DNA of 64,000 nt from Desulfarculus baarsii DSM 2075 (lineage in GTDB: Bacteria; Desulfobacterota; Desulfarculia; Desulfarculales; Desulfarculaceae): assembly GCF_000143965.1 (NCBI RefSeq), contig NC_014365.1:124001-188000 (forward strand), written 5' to 3'. A program made the position numbers and the translations under genes. Of this stretch, positions 52,305 through 63,610 are shown piece after piece (the first letter of the stretch is position 1; each line of letters begins with the position of its first letter). The notes beneath the pieces were generated by a model, which worked only from the letters and a program-made list of their open reading frames with translations, had not been told where the DNA came from and ran no database searches.

Positions 52305-53030
52305 TTACATTTGATCCAGGCGCTGGCCCAGTTGGCCCAGTTGCTCCACGGCCCATTCCAGCAGTTCGGTCAGCTCCTTGGCCTTGGGCGAGAGCCGGCC
52401 GGCGCGCACGGCGGCCATGCGCCGGAACGACTCCACCGGCAGGCCGGCCGTTTCGGCGCGCTCCAGCACTTCCTGGCGGTCGAGGGGATAAGCGCCGGTG
52501 AAGAGCTTCAGGCAGCCTTGCAGGATGGCCGTCATGGCCGGCGCGGCCTCGATCACACTGTGGCGCAGCTCTTTTTCGTCGCCGCCGCAGGCGATCAGCC
52601 GTCCTTGCAGGGCCATCAGCTTGGCCTTGACCTCGCGCTCCAGTTGCAGGCGCAGCCGCCGATCGTCGATGACCAGGCCTTCCAGCGGGTCTTCGCCGTG
52701 GATGCATTTGTGGGCGGCGGCCATGGTCATCAGCTCCAGCGGAAACACGTCCAGGCTGGTGGCGATGTAGGCCTTGTTCATGACCAGGGGCGCGGCCAGG
52801 CCGGCCGGAGCCCATTTGCGATAAAAGCCGCTCAGGCGCGAGGCCGTGGCCTTGGCCTCCTCGGCCACGACCACCAGCAGGTTGATGTCGCTGCGGCCCT
52901 TGACGTAGGCCCCCCTGGCCGCCGAGCCAAAGAGGCAGACGCCGTGCAGGTCGGTGCCCAGGGCGTTGGAGAGGTCGGTGATCAGTTCCGGGAAGATGTC
53001 TTCCGGTTTGTCGGGTGCTTTTTTGGCCAT
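52305..53030 (-). CDS. Nucleotidyltransferase-like protein with altered metal motif
   Basis: The 241-residue protein has the nucleotidyltransferase fold: CLFGSAARGAYVKGRSDINLLVVV gives the GS and the first Asp, but the second acidic residue of the DxD pair is Asn. A helical C-terminal half (about 120-240) resembles the substrate-recognition region of aminoglycoside-adenylyltransferase relatives. With the metal site incomplete it may be inactive or use another residue. It lies between lemA and the TPM gene and is probably cotranscribed with them. Confidence 0.85.
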   Translation of the reverse strand: MAKKAPDKPEDIFPELITDLSNALGTDLHGVCLFGSAARGAYVKGRSDINLLVVVAEEAKATASRLSGFYRKWAPAGLAAPLVMNKAYIATSLDVFPLELMTMAAAHKCIHGEDPLEGLVIDDRRLRLQLEREVKAKLMALQGRLIACGGDEKELRHSVIEAAPAMTAILQGCLKLFTGAYPLDRQEVLERAETAGLPVESFRRMAAVRAGRLSPKAKELTELLEWAVEQLGQLGQRLDQM

Positions 53031-53051
53031 GACCGATCCGTGTGATGGTTG

Positions 53052-53852
53052 CTAGAAATCGCCCGAGGCCCCGCCGCCGCCACTGAAGCCGCCACCGAAG
53101 CCGCCAAAGCCGCCGCCGCCGAAGCTGTCGAAACCGCCGCCGCCGTGACGGCCGCCGCCCAGCATCGAGCCCAGCAGCATGCCCGTCAGCAGCGCGCCGC
53201 CGCCACCGCCACGCCCGCCGCCGCCCCGCCGGCCCAGCCGGCCCAAAACAATGAAGGCCACGATCATCAGAATCAGCGGGATCAGGCCAAAGGCCTTGCC
53301 GCCCGATGATTTGTCCGGCCGTTCGGGCAGGCCGGTGAGCGTGACCCCTTTGTCCTTGGCGATGACGCCGGCCGCAGCGGCCACGCCGGCCAGCAGGCCC
53401 TGGTCGTAGTCGTTTTGCTTGAGGTGGGGCCGCATGGCCTGGTCGCGGATGCGCGCGGCGATGGCGTCTGGGATCAAGCCCTCCAGGCCGTAGCCCACCT
53501 CGATGCGCAGGCGGCGATCCTTGACCGCCACCAGAAACAGCAGACCCTCGTCCTTGCCCTTTTGGCCCACGCCCCAGCTTTGCATCAGCTCCACGGCCAG
53601 GCTCTCGATGGTCTGGTCCGGGGGCAGTTCGGGCACGGTGGCCACCACGATGGCCGCGCCGGTTTTTTGCCACAGCTCGGTGGAAAGCCCGGTGATGGCC
53701 CGCTGGGCCTGGGGCGAAAGCACGCCGGCAAAATCGGCCACCGGGCCCTTGGGCCGAGGCCATTGCTCGGTCGCCGGGGCCACGCCGGCCAGCAAAAACA
53801 CAAACAGCGCCGCCAAAACCAGCGACGCCGTCGTTTTGATCGAAAACTTCAT
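53052..53852 (-). CDS. TPM-domain (YgcG-type) membrane protein
   Basis: The 266-residue product has a signal peptide (about 1-27), a TPM domain (about 35-160: VADFAGVLSPQAQRAITGLSTELWQKTGAAIVVATVPEL, GLLFLVAVKDRRLRIEVGYGLEG), one transmembrane helix (about 187-206) and a glycine-rich tail of about 55 residues with GGGGFGGFGGGFSGGGGASGDF. TPM proteins face the periplasm and are implicated in stress or photosystem assembly in plants. The gene begins 1 base after the DnaJ-class stop and heads the set with nucleotidyltransferase and lemA. Confidence 0.92.
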   Translation of the reverse strand: MKFSIKTTASLVLAALFVFLLAGVAPATEQWPRPKGPVADFAGVLSPQAQRAITGLSTELWQKTGAAIVVATVPELPPDQTIESLAVELMQSWGVGQKGKDEGLLFLVAVKDRRLRIEVGYGLEGLIPDAIAARIRDQAMRPHLKQNDYDQGLLAGVAAAAGVIAKDKGVTLTGLPERPDKSSGGKAFGLIPLILMIVAFIVLGRLGRRGGGGRGGGGGALLTGMLLGSMLGGGRHGGGGFDSFGGGGFGGFGGGFSGGGGASGDF

Positions 53853-53853
53853 C

Positions 53854-54822
53854 CTAGAGGCCTTCCTGGGCCAGTTGCTCCAGCAGTTCTTTCTGGCGCG
53901 AGGTCAGCCGCCCGGGCACCTCGACCTGCAACCGCACGTAAAGATCGCCGTGGCCGCCGCCCCGGAACAGGGGCAAGCCCTTGCCCTTGACGCGCAGGCG
54001 CGCGCCGTTTTGCGAGCCCCTGGGCGCCTTGACCTTGAGGGTCTTGCCGTCGATGGCCGTCAGCTCCACGTTGCCGCCCAGGGCGGCGGTGGAAAAGCTG
54101 ATCGGCGCGATCACCTCCAGGTCGTCGCCGTGACGCGTGAAGCGCTCGTCGTCGAGCACGCGGATTTTGATGAACAGGTCGCCGGGCTGGCCGCCGTGGC
54201 CCGGGGCGTCGTCGCCCTTGCCGGCCAAACGCAGCTTCTGGCCCGTGGCGATGCCCGGCGGCACCTTGACGCTGACCCGCTCCATGCGGCCGCTACGGCG
54301 GTAGGAAACCATCTTTTCCGCGCCGTGAAAGACCTCGGCCAGGCTGACGGGCAGTTCGTAGACCAAGTCCGCGCCCTTGTTGGGCCCGGCCCCGGCCGCG
54401 CCGAAATCGAACCCGCCCATGCCCGGCGCGGCCCCGGTGGGGCCAAAACCGCCCATGCCGCCGTTGTTGACGGTGTAGGCGCGGTAGCCGCCGCCTCGCC
54501 CGCCGAAGATGCGCGAAAAGAAATCACCGCCCAGGCCCATGTCGCGCAGGATGTCGTTGATGTCCGATCCGCGGTAGATGTCTTCCTGGCTATAGCGCTG
54601 CTTGAAGCCGGCGCTGCCGAAGGTGTCGTATTGCTTGCGCTTTTCGGGGTCGGACAAGACGGAATAGGCCTCGCTGACTTCCTTGAAGCGCTCCTCCGCC
54701 GCCTTGTCGTCCTGGTTGCGGTCGGGGTGATACTTCATGGCCAGCTTGCGGTAGGCCTTTTTGATGTCCTCGACCGAGGCGCCTTTTTCCAAGCCCAGAA
54801 CTTTGTAGTAGTCTTTGGCCAT
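53854..54822 (-). CDS. DnaJ-class chaperone (CbpA type, no zinc domain)
   Basis: The 322-residue protein has a J domain (1-68 with HPD at 32-34), a Gly/Phe-rich linker (about 75-150) and the two DnaJ C-terminal beta domains, but no CxxCxGxG zinc-finger repeats, which makes it CbpA-like rather than DnaJ. It would stimulate Hsp70 ATPase, presumably the DnaK encoded 7 kb away. The start has no good ribosome site, but the promoter at 54923-54951 is near-consensus. It heads a possible operon DnaJ/TPM/nucleotidyltransferase/LemA. Confidence 0.93.
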   Translation of the reverse strand: MAKDYYKVLGLEKGASVEDIKKAYRKLAMKYHPDRNQDDKAAEERFKEVSEAYSVLSDPEKRKQYDTFGSAGFKQRYSQEDIYRGSDINDILRDMGLGGDFFSRIFGGRGGGYRAYTVNNGGMGGFGPTGAAPGMGGFDFGAAGAGPNKGADLVYELPVSLAEVFHGAEKMVSYRRSGRMERVSVKVPPGIATGQKLRLAGKGDDAPGHGGQPGDLFIKIRVLDDERFTRHGDDLEVIAPISFSTAALGGNVELTAIDGKTLKVKAPRGSQNGARLRVKGKGLPLFRGGGHGDLYVRLQVEVPGRLTSRQKELLEQLAQEGL

Positions 54823-54922
54823 GTCCGTCCATTCGCACGCCCGGCGGGGCGGCTTTCCTCCTGCATTGCCTGAAATACCCCCCCGGCCGCCCGTGTAAGC
54901 GGCCTGGGACGGGCTATTGCTA

Positions 54923-54951
54923 AATATAAGTCGCCCGCGGGGGGGTGTCAA
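54923..54951 (-). promoter_or_regulatory. Near-consensus promoter of the DnaJ-class gene
   Basis: On the minus strand TTGACA (54946-54951), a 17-base spacer and TATATT (54923-54928). The bases ATATTTAGCAAT (54916-54927), overlapping the -10, recur exactly at the pgk promoter. Confidence 0.8.
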
Positions 54952-54968
54952 GGAAGGCTGTCAGAGAT

Positions 54969-56873
54969 TTATTTTGTATTGCCAAGCAGTTGTAAACGCG
55001 GCGACTCCAGGGCCTTGCGCGGTTGCGCGGGCGGGGCGGCCTGGCGCGCGCCGTTGACCAAGCCCTCCAACTCTCCGACCACCTCGCGCAGACTGCCGGT
55101 CTGGGCGGCCATCTCCTCGGCGGAGGCGGCCATTTCCTCGGCGGTGGCGGCCGAACTTTGCGTGATCCGGTCCATCTGGCCCACGGCCTGGTTGATCTGC
55201 TCCACGCCCTGGGACTGCTCGTGGGAGGCCCCGGCAATGAGCGCCACCAACTCGGCCACCCGCGAGGCGCTTTGCCGCACCTCGGCGAAAATCTGGTCCA
55301 TCTGGGCGGTCAGGCTGGAAAGCGAGGCGATTCGGCCGCCGCTGTCCTCGATCATGCCCGTGGTTTCCCTGGCCGCCGCCGCCGCGCGCAGGGCCAGCGA
55401 GCGCACCTCCTCGGCCACCACGGCAAAGCCCGCCCCGGCCTCGCCGGCCCGGGCCGCCTCCACGGCGGCGTTCAGGGCCAGCAGATTGGTCTGGAAGGCG
55501 ATCTCGTCGATGGTCTTGATGATCTTGGCCATCTTGGCGCTGTTGGCGGTGATGGTCGTCACCGCCTGCTCCAGGCTCTCCAGGGTCTGGCCGGCCTGGC
55601 CGACCACGCGCTTGGCCTCGATCATCAGGCCGTCGGCGTCCTGGGCGTGCTGGGAGTTGGCCTGGGCCATGGCCGCCAACTGCTCCAGCGAGGCGCTGGT
55701 CTCCTCCAGCGAAGCCGCCTGCTCGCTGGAGCCCTGGGCCAGGCCTTGGCTGGAGCCGGCCACCTGCCCGGAGGCCACGGCAATCTGCCTGGCGCTGTCA
55801 CCCAGCGTGCGCGCCAGTTGACGCAAAGAGCCAATGGCCCGGCGCACCACCAGGCCGCTGGCCAAAAGCGCCGCCAGGATGGCCGCGCCGGCCGCCGCGC
55901 CGACCAGCATCACCGTGGTCAGCAGCTCCTGGGCCGCCTTTGATTCGCTGACCACCTCGGCCAGGTCGATCTCGGCCAAAATGGCCCAGCGCAACCCGCC
56001 GAAATCCAGCGGCGCATAGGCCGAAAGAACCTGGTTGCCGTTGTAGTCGGCGATGATCTCCTCGCCGCCTTGGCCGGCCAGGGCCGCCCGGCTGGCCTGG
56101 GTGTCCACCGCGCCCTTGACCGGATCGGCGAACGAGGCCCGCACGGAATGACCCGTGGCGTCGAGGAACGAATCCGAGCGCATCAGCTTGTCCGGCCCCA
56201 CCAGATAGCTCTCGCCGGTCTGGCCCATGCCCGAGCGTTCCTGCATGATCTTGTTGACCTGCTCGATGGATATCTGCGCGGCCACCGCGCCCGCCCCGGC
56301 CCGGCAGGCCAGAAAGGCCGCCGGCTCGCCCTTGGACGGCGCGTAGGGCGCGAAATCGGCGATGGTCGCTTTTTCGGCCGAGGCCGCGGCCAGGGCCTGG
56401 GCCAGGCTGGAGCCGGCCAGGGGCCCGCCGCGCAGGTTTTGGCCCAGGTCCGGCTCTTGGGCGACGCTGTAGACGATGTCGCCGTTTTGATTGATCAAAA
56501 AGATATCATAATAGCCATAGGCCTTTTGATAACGGCTCAGCCACGGGCCATACTGGCGCTGGGCTTCTTGCCAGAGCGGACCGCCCACCCGGCCGCCCTC
56601 CTCGGCAAAGGCCCGGCCAAAGGCCGCCAACGCCGCCAGGGCCTGGGGGTTGGCCGCCAGCACTTCCATGTCGCGCTGGCGCTGGCCCAGATAATCAATG
56701 ATCTGGTTGGCCTTGATCTGGCGGATGGAGCGCAGTTGCTCGAATTTTTGCTGAACGAACGAATCGCGGGCGGCGTCCACGGCCGTCACGGCCAGGACGA
56801 TCAACGGCGCGATGGCCGCCAGGGCTAGCGCCGTCAGGACGACGGCCATTTTTTTGCCGAAAGACAGACCCAT
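54969..56873 (-). CDS. Methyl-accepting chemotaxis protein with a large periplasmic sensor
   Basis: The 634-residue chemoreceptor has two transmembrane helices (about 8-32 and 310-335), a double-Cache-type periplasmic domain between them ([28 protein letters not shown]), and a long cytoplasmic MCP domain with the kinase-contact tip [40 protein letters not shown]. The sequence after TM2 has a short, HAMP-poor linker. The ATG at 56873 is preceded by GGAGA. Two palindromes lie upstream. No che operon is in the window. Confidence 0.95.
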   Translation of the reverse strand: MGLSFGKKMAVVLTALALAAIAPLIVLAVTAVDAARDSFVQQKFEQLRSIRQIKANQIIDYLGQRQRDMEVLAANPQALAALAAFGRAFAEEGGRVGGPLWQEAQRQYGPWLSRYQKAYGYYDIFLINQNGDIVYSVAQEPDLGQNLRGGPLAGSSLAQALAAASAEKATIADFAPYAPSKGEPAAFLACRAGAGAVAAQISIEQVNKIMQERSGMGQTGESYLVGPDKLMRSDSFLDATGHSVRASFADPVKGAVDTQASRAALAGQGGEEIIADYNGNQVLSAYAPLDFGGLRWAILAEIDLAEVVSESKAAQELLTTVMLVGAAAGAAILAALLASGLVVRRAIGSLRQLARTLGDSARQIAVASGQVAGSSQGLAQGSSEQAASLEETSASLEQLAAMAQANSQHAQDADGLMIEAKRVVGQAGQTLESLEQAVTTITANSAKMAKIIKTIDEIAFQTNLLALNAAVEAARAGEAGAGFAVVAEEVRSLALRAAAAARETTGMIEDSGGRIASLSSLTAQMDQIFAEVRQSASRVAELVALIAGASHEQSQGVEQINQAVGQMDRITQSSAATAEEMAASAEEMAAQTGSLREVVGELEGLVNGARQAAPPAQPRKALESPRLQLLGNTK

Positions 56874-56904
56874 GCTGTTCTCCACGAGGATGACGCTGTT
56901 TTTC

Positions 56905-56927
56905 AATCATAAACCAAGTTTATGATT
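56905..56927 (-). repeat. Inverted repeat upstream of the chemoreceptor gene
   Basis: AATCATAAAC (56905-56914) and its exact complement GTTTATGATT (56918-56927) flank CAA. The minus-strand TATGAT inside it (56906-56911) may be a -10, so the repeat could be an operator. Confidence 0.5.
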
Positions 56928-56971
56928 ATTTTGCCGCGACGGCCAGCGGTTGCCAAAAAAGTATTGAGCTT

Positions 56972-56987
56972 GTAACAAATTTGTTAC
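56972..56987. repeat. 16-bp perfect palindrome
   Basis: GTAACAAATTTGTTAC is a perfect palindrome in the gap between the HDOD gene stop and the chemoreceptor gene, about 100 bases before its ATG. The GTAAC/GTTAC half-sites resemble those of some CRP/FNR-family regulators. Confidence 0.55.
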
Positions 56988-57012
56988 GCCGAGGGGCAGG
57001 CCGCGCGGGGCC

Positions 57013-57849
57013 TCAGATGCTCAACGAACCAGGCTGGTCGACGAGCTTTTCACACATGGCGTCGATGATGTTGCGCAGCTTTTGGCTGTCGAGGCCCAGG
57101 GCCTTGAGGGCCGCGCGGTCCAGGGGCGGCACCCAGGGGTCGCCGCCGTCGCCGTAGCCATAGCCCCGGGCCAGGATGTCGGCGAAGTGGACCACGGCCG
57201 TGGCCAGGGGGGCCTTGCGCGAGGCCTCGGGCTGATGATGCCAGCGCAAGGGCTCGGTGAGCTGCTCGGGCAGCTTCCAGGCCTCGGCCAGCCACAGGCC
57301 CACGTGGGTGTGGTCAAAGCCCAGCACCTCGCGCTCGGCCTGGCGCACGGGCATTTCCTCCACCTCCACCAACTCGCTGATCGAGGCGTGATCCTCGGGC
57401 ATGTGGGCCCGCAGCACCACCTTGCCCAGGTCGTGCAGCAAGCCGGCCAGGCCAACCTCCTCCACGTCGGCCATGCCGATCTCGCTGGCGATGATGTTGC
57501 TGACGGTGGCCACGCCCATGGAGTGCCGCCACAGCTCACCCGATTGGTCCTTCATCAAGTCGAAGACGCTGGAGGTGAGAATCAGGCCCTTGACCACGTC
57601 GAAGCCCAGCAGCACCAGGGCCTGGGTCAGCGAGCCGACCTTGCGCGAAAAGCCGAAAAAGGCGCTGTTGGCCAGCTTGAGCACCTTGGCCGTGAGCACC
57701 TGGTCTTTGCTGATGAGCTTGCCGATATCGGCGGCCGAGAAGCGCTTGGAGTCCACCGCCCGGCTGATCATGTCGATCATGCCCGGCAGGGTGGGCAGGT
57801 TTTTGATGAGCTGGACTTTCTTTTTGGCGGCGACGCGATCGGTGACCAC
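57013..57849 (-). CDS. HDOD-domain protein
   Basis: The 278-residue protein is an HDOD domain (about 12-210): LIKNLPTLPGMIDMISRAVDSKRFSAADIGKLISKDQVLTAKVLKLANSAFFG and the HD-like GLAGLLHDLGKVVL, where the metal-binding HD is retained in form. HDOD proteins are linked to signalling and stress. It starts at a GTG with GGAGG nearby, 2 bases after the stop of a small upstream gene, so the two form an operon. Confidence 0.9.
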   Translation of the reverse strand: MVTDRVAAKKKVQLIKNLPTLPGMIDMISRAVDSKRFSAADIGKLISKDQVLTAKVLKLANSAFFGFSRKVGSLTQALVLLGFDVVKGLILTSSVFDLMKDQSGELWRHSMGVATVSNIIASEIGMADVEEVGLAGLLHDLGKVVLRAHMPEDHASISELVEVEEMPVRQAEREVLGFDHTHVGLWLAEAWKLPEQLTEPLRWHHQPEASRKAPLATAVVHFADILARGYGYGDGGDPWVPPLDRAALKALGLDSQKLRNIIDAMCEKLVDQPGSLSI

Positions 57850-57851
57850 GG

Positions 57852-58247
57852 CTAGGCGCCTCCGTCCGGGCGGCCGGTTTTTTTGAGCAGCTTGCCCGAG
57901 TCGTCGATGGTGGGCGCGCCCGGCTTGGGCCCGCCGAAGACGCAGCCGGCCCGCAGCTTGGCCCGCAGCAGCTCGCGGATGGCCTTCAGCACCGGGTCGT
58001 CGGCCACCCGGCTGAAACGGTGGTCCAGGGCCTGCTCCATGAGCTGCTGGTAGGCCTGGCGCTCCTCGTCGGAGGCGAAGGCGTCGCCTTCGACGACCAC
58101 GGCCTCGACCTGCAAGCGGCCCAGCAGGTTGATCACCTCGGCGGTGATCTGGCGGCCCTTGGTCATCAGCACCACGCCGTCGTCGCGCACCACGTCCTGG
58201 GCCAGCACCTGGCCGTCGCTGAGCTTGTCGACCGGGACTTTGATCAT
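57852..58247 (-). CDS. Small partner protein with an HD-associated N-terminal domain
   Basis: The 131-residue protein begins MIKVPVDKLSDGQVLAQDVVRDDGVVLMTKGRQITAEVINLLGRLQVEAVVVEGD, which resembles the N-terminal beta domain found before HD-GYP or HDOD domains in other signalling proteins. A helical region and a Gly/Pro-rich end follow. It appears to be the same module encoded as a separate protein beside the HDOD gene. GGAGG lies before the ATG, and a promoter with an extended -10 is at 58267-58295. Confidence 0.8.
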   Translation of the reverse strand: MIKVPVDKLSDGQVLAQDVVRDDGVVLMTKGRQITAEVINLLGRLQVEAVVVEGDAFASDEERQAYQQLMEQALDHRFSRVADDPVLKAIRELLRAKLRAGCVFGGPKPGAPTIDDSGKLLKKTGRPDGGA

Positions 58248-58266
58248 CGCCAGCCTCCCGCCATCA

Positions 58267-58295
58267 ATCGTAGCAAAGCGCGGCCCCGTCCACAA
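58267..58295 (-). promoter_or_regulatory. Promoter of the HDOD operon
   Basis: On the minus strand TTGTGG (58290-58295), a 17-base spacer and TACGAT (58267-58272) preceded by TGc give an extended -10 promoter 20 bases before the ATG. Confidence 0.65.
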
Positions 58296-58311
58296 GCGCC
58301 GGCCTTGGCGT

Positions 58312-58938
58312 TCAGCGTTCTTCCTCGGCCAAGGCCACCGCGCCCTGGCGCAGCACCTTGGCCCGCCGGCCACTGGCCAGCACGATCGTGCTGGGCGCGC
58401 CGCCGGGGCAGGGGCCGCCGTCGAGCAGCAGGTCGATCCGGGCCAGCAAGGCCGGGTCCAACGCCTCGGGCCTGGCTTGGGCCGGCCGGCCGGCCAGGTT
58501 GGCGCTGGTGGCGGTGACGGCCCGGCCCAGGGCCAGGGCCAGGCCGGCGGCCACCGGGTGCGAGCTGAGACGCAGGGCCACGCCGCCCTGGTGGGTCAGT
58601 TCGGGCGGCAGGCCCGGCGCGGCGGCCAGGACAATCGTCAGCGGGCCGGGCCAATGGGCGGCCATCAGCCGCCGGGCCAGGGGCGTGAGCGTCGCCGCCA
58701 AGGGCGCGATCTGCCCCTCCGCGCCGATGATCAGCGGAAAAGGCTTGTCGTCGGGGCGCTCTTTCAGCGCCGCCAGCCGGGCCAAGGCCCGGTGGTTGGC
58801 CGCGTCCACGGCCAGGCCATAGAGCGTCTCGGTGGGGAAGGCCACCACCGCGCCCTCGGCCAGCAGCGCCGCCGCCCGGGCCAGGACGTCCGGCGCGGGC
58901 GCGGCGGCGTCGACGGGCCAGATCAGCGGCTCAGGCAA
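58312..58938 (-). CDS. Sua5/YciO/YrdC-family threonylcarbamoyl-AMP synthase
   Basis: The 208-residue protein has the YrdC fold motifs: [29 protein letters not shown] (KxRxxxKP loop), [12 protein letters not shown] and PSTIVLA. It makes threonylcarbamoyl-AMP for the t6A modification of tRNA. No ATG lies in a suitable place; a TTG at 58938 that overlaps the end of the purD-purE gene is the likely start, so translation is probably coupled. The family may also include related YciO proteins of unknown function. Confidence 0.88.
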   Translation of the reverse strand: MPEPLIWPVDAAAPAPDVLARAAALLAEGAVVAFPTETLYGLAVDAANHRALARLAALKERPDDKPFPLIIGAEGQIAPLAATLTPLARRLMAAHWPGPLTIVLAAAPGLPPELTHQGGVALRLSSHPVAAGLALALGRAVTATSANLAGRPAQARPEALDPALLARIDLLLDGGPCPGGAPSTIVLASGRRAKVLRQGAVALAEEER

Positions 58939-60700
58939 AGAGCTTTTTCTCGGCCGCGGCCACCTCGGCGGCCATGTCCCGACGCTGCTGGGCCAGGCCC
59001 TGGGCCAGCGCGGCGTCGCCCAGGGCCAGAATCTGGGCGGCCAGCACGCCGGCGTTCCTGGCCCCGCCCGCGCCAATGGCCACCGTGGCCACGGGTATGC
59101 CCGGCGGCATCTGCACGGTGGAAAGCAGGGCGTCCAGGCCGTTAAGCTGGCTGGAGCCGATGGGCACGCCGATGACGGGCAGCACCGTCTGGGCGGCCAT
59201 GGCCCCGGCCAAGTGGGCGGCCCAGCCGGCCCCGGCGATGATCACCTTGAGCCCGCGTTCGGCGGCGCTGGCGGCGTATTGGGCGGCCTGGCCGGGGGTG
59301 CGGTGGGCGCTGAGCACCCGCGCCTCGTGGGGCACGCCCAGTTCGGTCAGGGCCTTGGCCGCCGACTTCATCACCTCCCAGTCGTTGGGCGAGCCCATCA
59401 CGATGCCCACCAACGGCCGGTTTTTCAGCCGGGCCAGGGCCCGGTGGCCGATGTCGCGGCGCAACAGCATCCCCTGCCACCAGATCTTGCCGCAGGCCTC
59501 GTAGGCCCGTTCGATGGCCTGGGCGATGTCGACGCCGGTGGCGCACACGCCCAAGACCCGGCCGCCGGCGTTGACCAGCTTGCCGTCCTTGAGGGCCGTG
59601 CCGGCGTGAAAGACCCGCGCGCCCTCCACGGCGTTGGCCTCCTCCACACCGCTGATCTCGAAACCCTTGGCGTAATCGCCGGGATAGCCGCCCGAGGCCA
59701 GCACCACGCAGACGGCCGGATCGGCCTTCCACTCCACCTCGGCCTCGGCCAGGCGGCCCTGGGCCAACAGTTGCAGGATCTCGGCCAGATCGCTATCCAG
59801 GCGCATCAACAACGGCTGGCACTCCGGGTCGCCGAAGCGCACGTTGAACTCCAGCACCTTGGGCTCGCCGGCCTTGTCGATCATCAGCCCGGCGTAGAGC
59901 ACGCCCTTGAACGGCGCGCCGCGACGCTTCATCTCGGCCAGGGTCGGTTTGATCACCCGCTCGATGACCGCCGACTCCAATGCGGGGCCCACCACCGGCG
60001 CGGGCGAATAGGCCCCCATGCCGCCGGTGTTGGGGCCGGTGTCGCCCTCGCCCACGGCCTTGTGGTCCTGGCTGGAAGGCATGGCCGCGATGGCCTGGCC
60101 GTCGGTGAAGACCAGGAAGCTGGCCTCCTCGCCCTCCAGCCACTCCTCGATGACCACGCGCTCGCCGGCCTGGCCAAAGGCGCGCTCTTCCATGATCCGC
60201 TCGCAGGCGGCCATGGCCTCGCCGGCCGTGCGGCACATGATCACGCCCTTGCCGGCGGCCAGGCCGTCGGCCTTGACCACCACCGGCCCGCCCAGGTTGC
60301 GGCAATGGTCCTTGGCCTGGGCCGCGTCGTCGAAGATCCGGCACTGGGCCGTGGGCACGCCGGCGGCCTCCATCACCTCCTTGGCGAAGGCCTTGGAGCC
60401 CTCCAGCCGGGCGGCGGCGGCGCTGGGCCCGGCCACCAGCAGTCCGGCCTGTTCGAAAACGTCGGTCAGGCCGGCCACCAGCGGGGCCTCGGGGCCGACC
60501 ACGGTCAGGTCGATGTGGTTGTCGAGGGCAAAGGCCTTGAGCCCGGCTATATCATCGGGGTCGATGGTCAGGCAGGTGGCCAGGCCGGCCATGCCGGGGT
60601 TGCCGGGGGCGCAGAAGATGGCCTGGACCTTGGGGCTCTGGGCCAGCTTCCAAACAATGGCGTGCTCGCGGCCGCCGCCGCCGATCACCAGGATTTTCAT
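58931..60700 (-). CDS. purD-purE: PurD-PurE fusion protein
   Basis: The 589-residue protein joins two purine enzymes in one frame. Residues 1-420 are phosphoribosylamine-glycine ligase (PurD): [25 protein letters not shown], the ATP-grasp [14 protein letters not shown] and [14 protein letters not shown]. Residues about 428-589 are N5-CAIR mutase (PurE): [49 protein letters not shown]. The join is a short linker [12 protein letters not shown]. It would catalyse two non-adjacent steps of de novo IMP synthesis. It is 31 bases downstream of the IMP cyclohydrolase gene. Confidence 0.95.
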   Translation of the reverse strand: MKILVIGGGGREHAIVWKLAQSPKVQAIFCAPGNPGMAGLATCLTIDPDDIAGLKAFALDNHIDLTVVGPEAPLVAGLTDVFEQAGLLVAGPSAAAARLEGSKAFAKEVMEAAGVPTAQCRIFDDAAQAKDHCRNLGGPVVVKADGLAAGKGVIMCRTAGEAMAACERIMEERAFGQAGERVVIEEWLEGEEASFLVFTDGQAIAAMPSSQDHKAVGEGDTGPNTGGMGAYSPAPVVGPALESAVIERVIKPTLAEMKRRGAPFKGVLYAGLMIDKAGEPKVLEFNVRFGDPECQPLLMRLDSDLAEILQLLAQGRLAEAEVEWKADPAVCVVLASGGYPGDYAKGFEISGVEEANAVEGARVFHAGTALKDGKLVNAGGRVLGVCATGVDIAQAIERAYEACGKIWWQGMLLRRDIGHRALARLKNRPLVGIVMGSPNDWEVMKSAAKALTELGVPHEARVLSAHRTPGQAAQYAASAAERGLKVIIAGAGWAAHLAGAMAAQTVLPVIGVPIGSSQLNGLDALLSTVQMPPGIPVATVAIGAGGARNAGVLAAQILALGDAALAQGLAQQRRDMAAEVAAAEKKLFA

Positions 60701-60731
60701 CGAGTCGATGCTCCCGCGCCCAGGGCGGCCG

Positions 60732-61334
60732 TCAGCGGGCCAGGCGCTTTTCCATGTAGTCGGCGATGGCGCCGTCGTATTGGTTGGTCAGGCGGAAGGC
60801 CTTGGCCGCCAGCCGGGCCCTGGTCTTTTCGCCCACGCCGCCGCCAAGCTCGGCCATCTCGGCCAACACGGCGTCGTAGTCGGCCGGGTCGGTGACCACC
60901 ACCACGCCCTGGTGGTTTTTGGCCGAGGCGCGGATCAGGCACGGTCCGCCGATGTCGATGTTTTCGATGGCGTCCTCGAAGGAGCAGCCAGGCTGGGCCA
61001 CGGTGGCCTCGAAGGCGTAGAGGTTGACGCAGACCAGGTCGATGGGGGCGATGTGGTGCTCGGCCAGTTGGGCGCGGTGAGACTGGTCGTCGCGCCGGGC
61101 CAGGATGCCGCCGTGGATGCGCGGGTGCAGGGTCTTGACCCGGCCGTCAAGCATTTCGGGAAAGCCGGTGACCTCGGCCACGTCGCCGACCTTGAGCCCG
61201 CCCTGGCGCAGGGCCTTGGCCGTGCCGCCGGTGCTGATGAGCGTCACGCCCATCCGGGCCAGGCCCTGGGCGAACTCGACCACGCCGGCCTTGTCGGTGA
61301 CGCTGATCAGCGCCCGCATGATCTTGCGGTTCAT
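60732..61334 (-). CDS. Stand-alone IMP cyclohydrolase (PurH N-terminal domain)
   Basis: The 200-residue protein is only the MGS-like IMP cyclohydrolase half of Pur[65 protein letters not shown] and [30 protein letters not shown]. The AICAR transformylase half is absent and not encoded next to it, so another gene must supply that step. GGAGG fixes the ATG, and a promoter with an extended -10 is at 61367-61395. It leads the operon with the PurD-PurE fusion and YrdC. Confidence 0.94.
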   Translation of the reverse strand: MNRKIMRALISVTDKAGVVEFAQGLARMGVTLISTGGTAKALRQGGLKVGDVAEVTGFPEMLDGRVKTLHPRIHGGILARRDDQSHRAQLAEHHIAPIDLVCVNLYAFEATVAQPGCSFEDAIENIDIGGPCLIRASAKNHQGVVVVTDPADYDAVLAEMAELGGGVGEKTRARLAAKAFRLTNQYDGAIADYMEKRLAR

Positions 61335-61366
61335 GTGCTCCTCCGCGGTTTTTGGCGTTTGGCCCT

Positions 61367-61395
61367 GTTCTAGCACGGACGGCCCGCCGGCACAA
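61367..61395 (-). promoter_or_regulatory. Promoter of the purine operon
   Basis: On the minus strand TTGTGC (61390-61395), a 17-base spacer and TAGAAC (61367-61372) preceded by TGc. Transcription would start about 26 bases before the ATG. Confidence 0.65.
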
Positions 61396-61487
61396 GGGGG
61401 CGACCAGCTTGCCCGCCCCCAAAAGAAACCGCCCGCCAGGGCCGGGCGGCCGCGACGGGCGGTGGAGGAAAAGCCCCGCTGGGGGTT

Positions 61488-63398
<1,911 letters not shown>

Positions 63399-63498
63399 CA
63401 GATTATTCCTCCCGAAGTTTATTTGCTCCGCCGGCAAAGGCGGCGGGCTGGTATCGATCGCACGCGAGCGGGGCCGCGAGGGCCCCTTCTGATCATGG

Positions 63499-63526
63499 AA
63501 GTTAAGACCGGGCGCGGCCAAGTCAA
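63499..63526 (-). promoter_or_regulatory. Possible promoter of dnaK
   Basis: On the minus strand TTGACT (63521-63526), a 16-base spacer and TAACTT (63499-63504). It is not a sigma-32-type promoter and no CIRCE element is seen. Two hairpins (GGGGCC/GGCCCC and CCGCCG/CGGCGG) lie between it and the ATG. Confidence 0.5.
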
Positions 63527-63610
63527 GGGCAGCCCAGGGCAAATCAGGCCCGGCGGGTAATTTTTTCGCGGCAAACGACCACCCGCCGCACCCCGGCTGG
63601 CAAATTTGGT

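Noticed and set aside
53049-53309. Repeated GCC/CCG-rich triplets suggesting a tandem repeat
   Set aside because: They encode the glycine-rich tail of the TPM protein, which explains the pattern.
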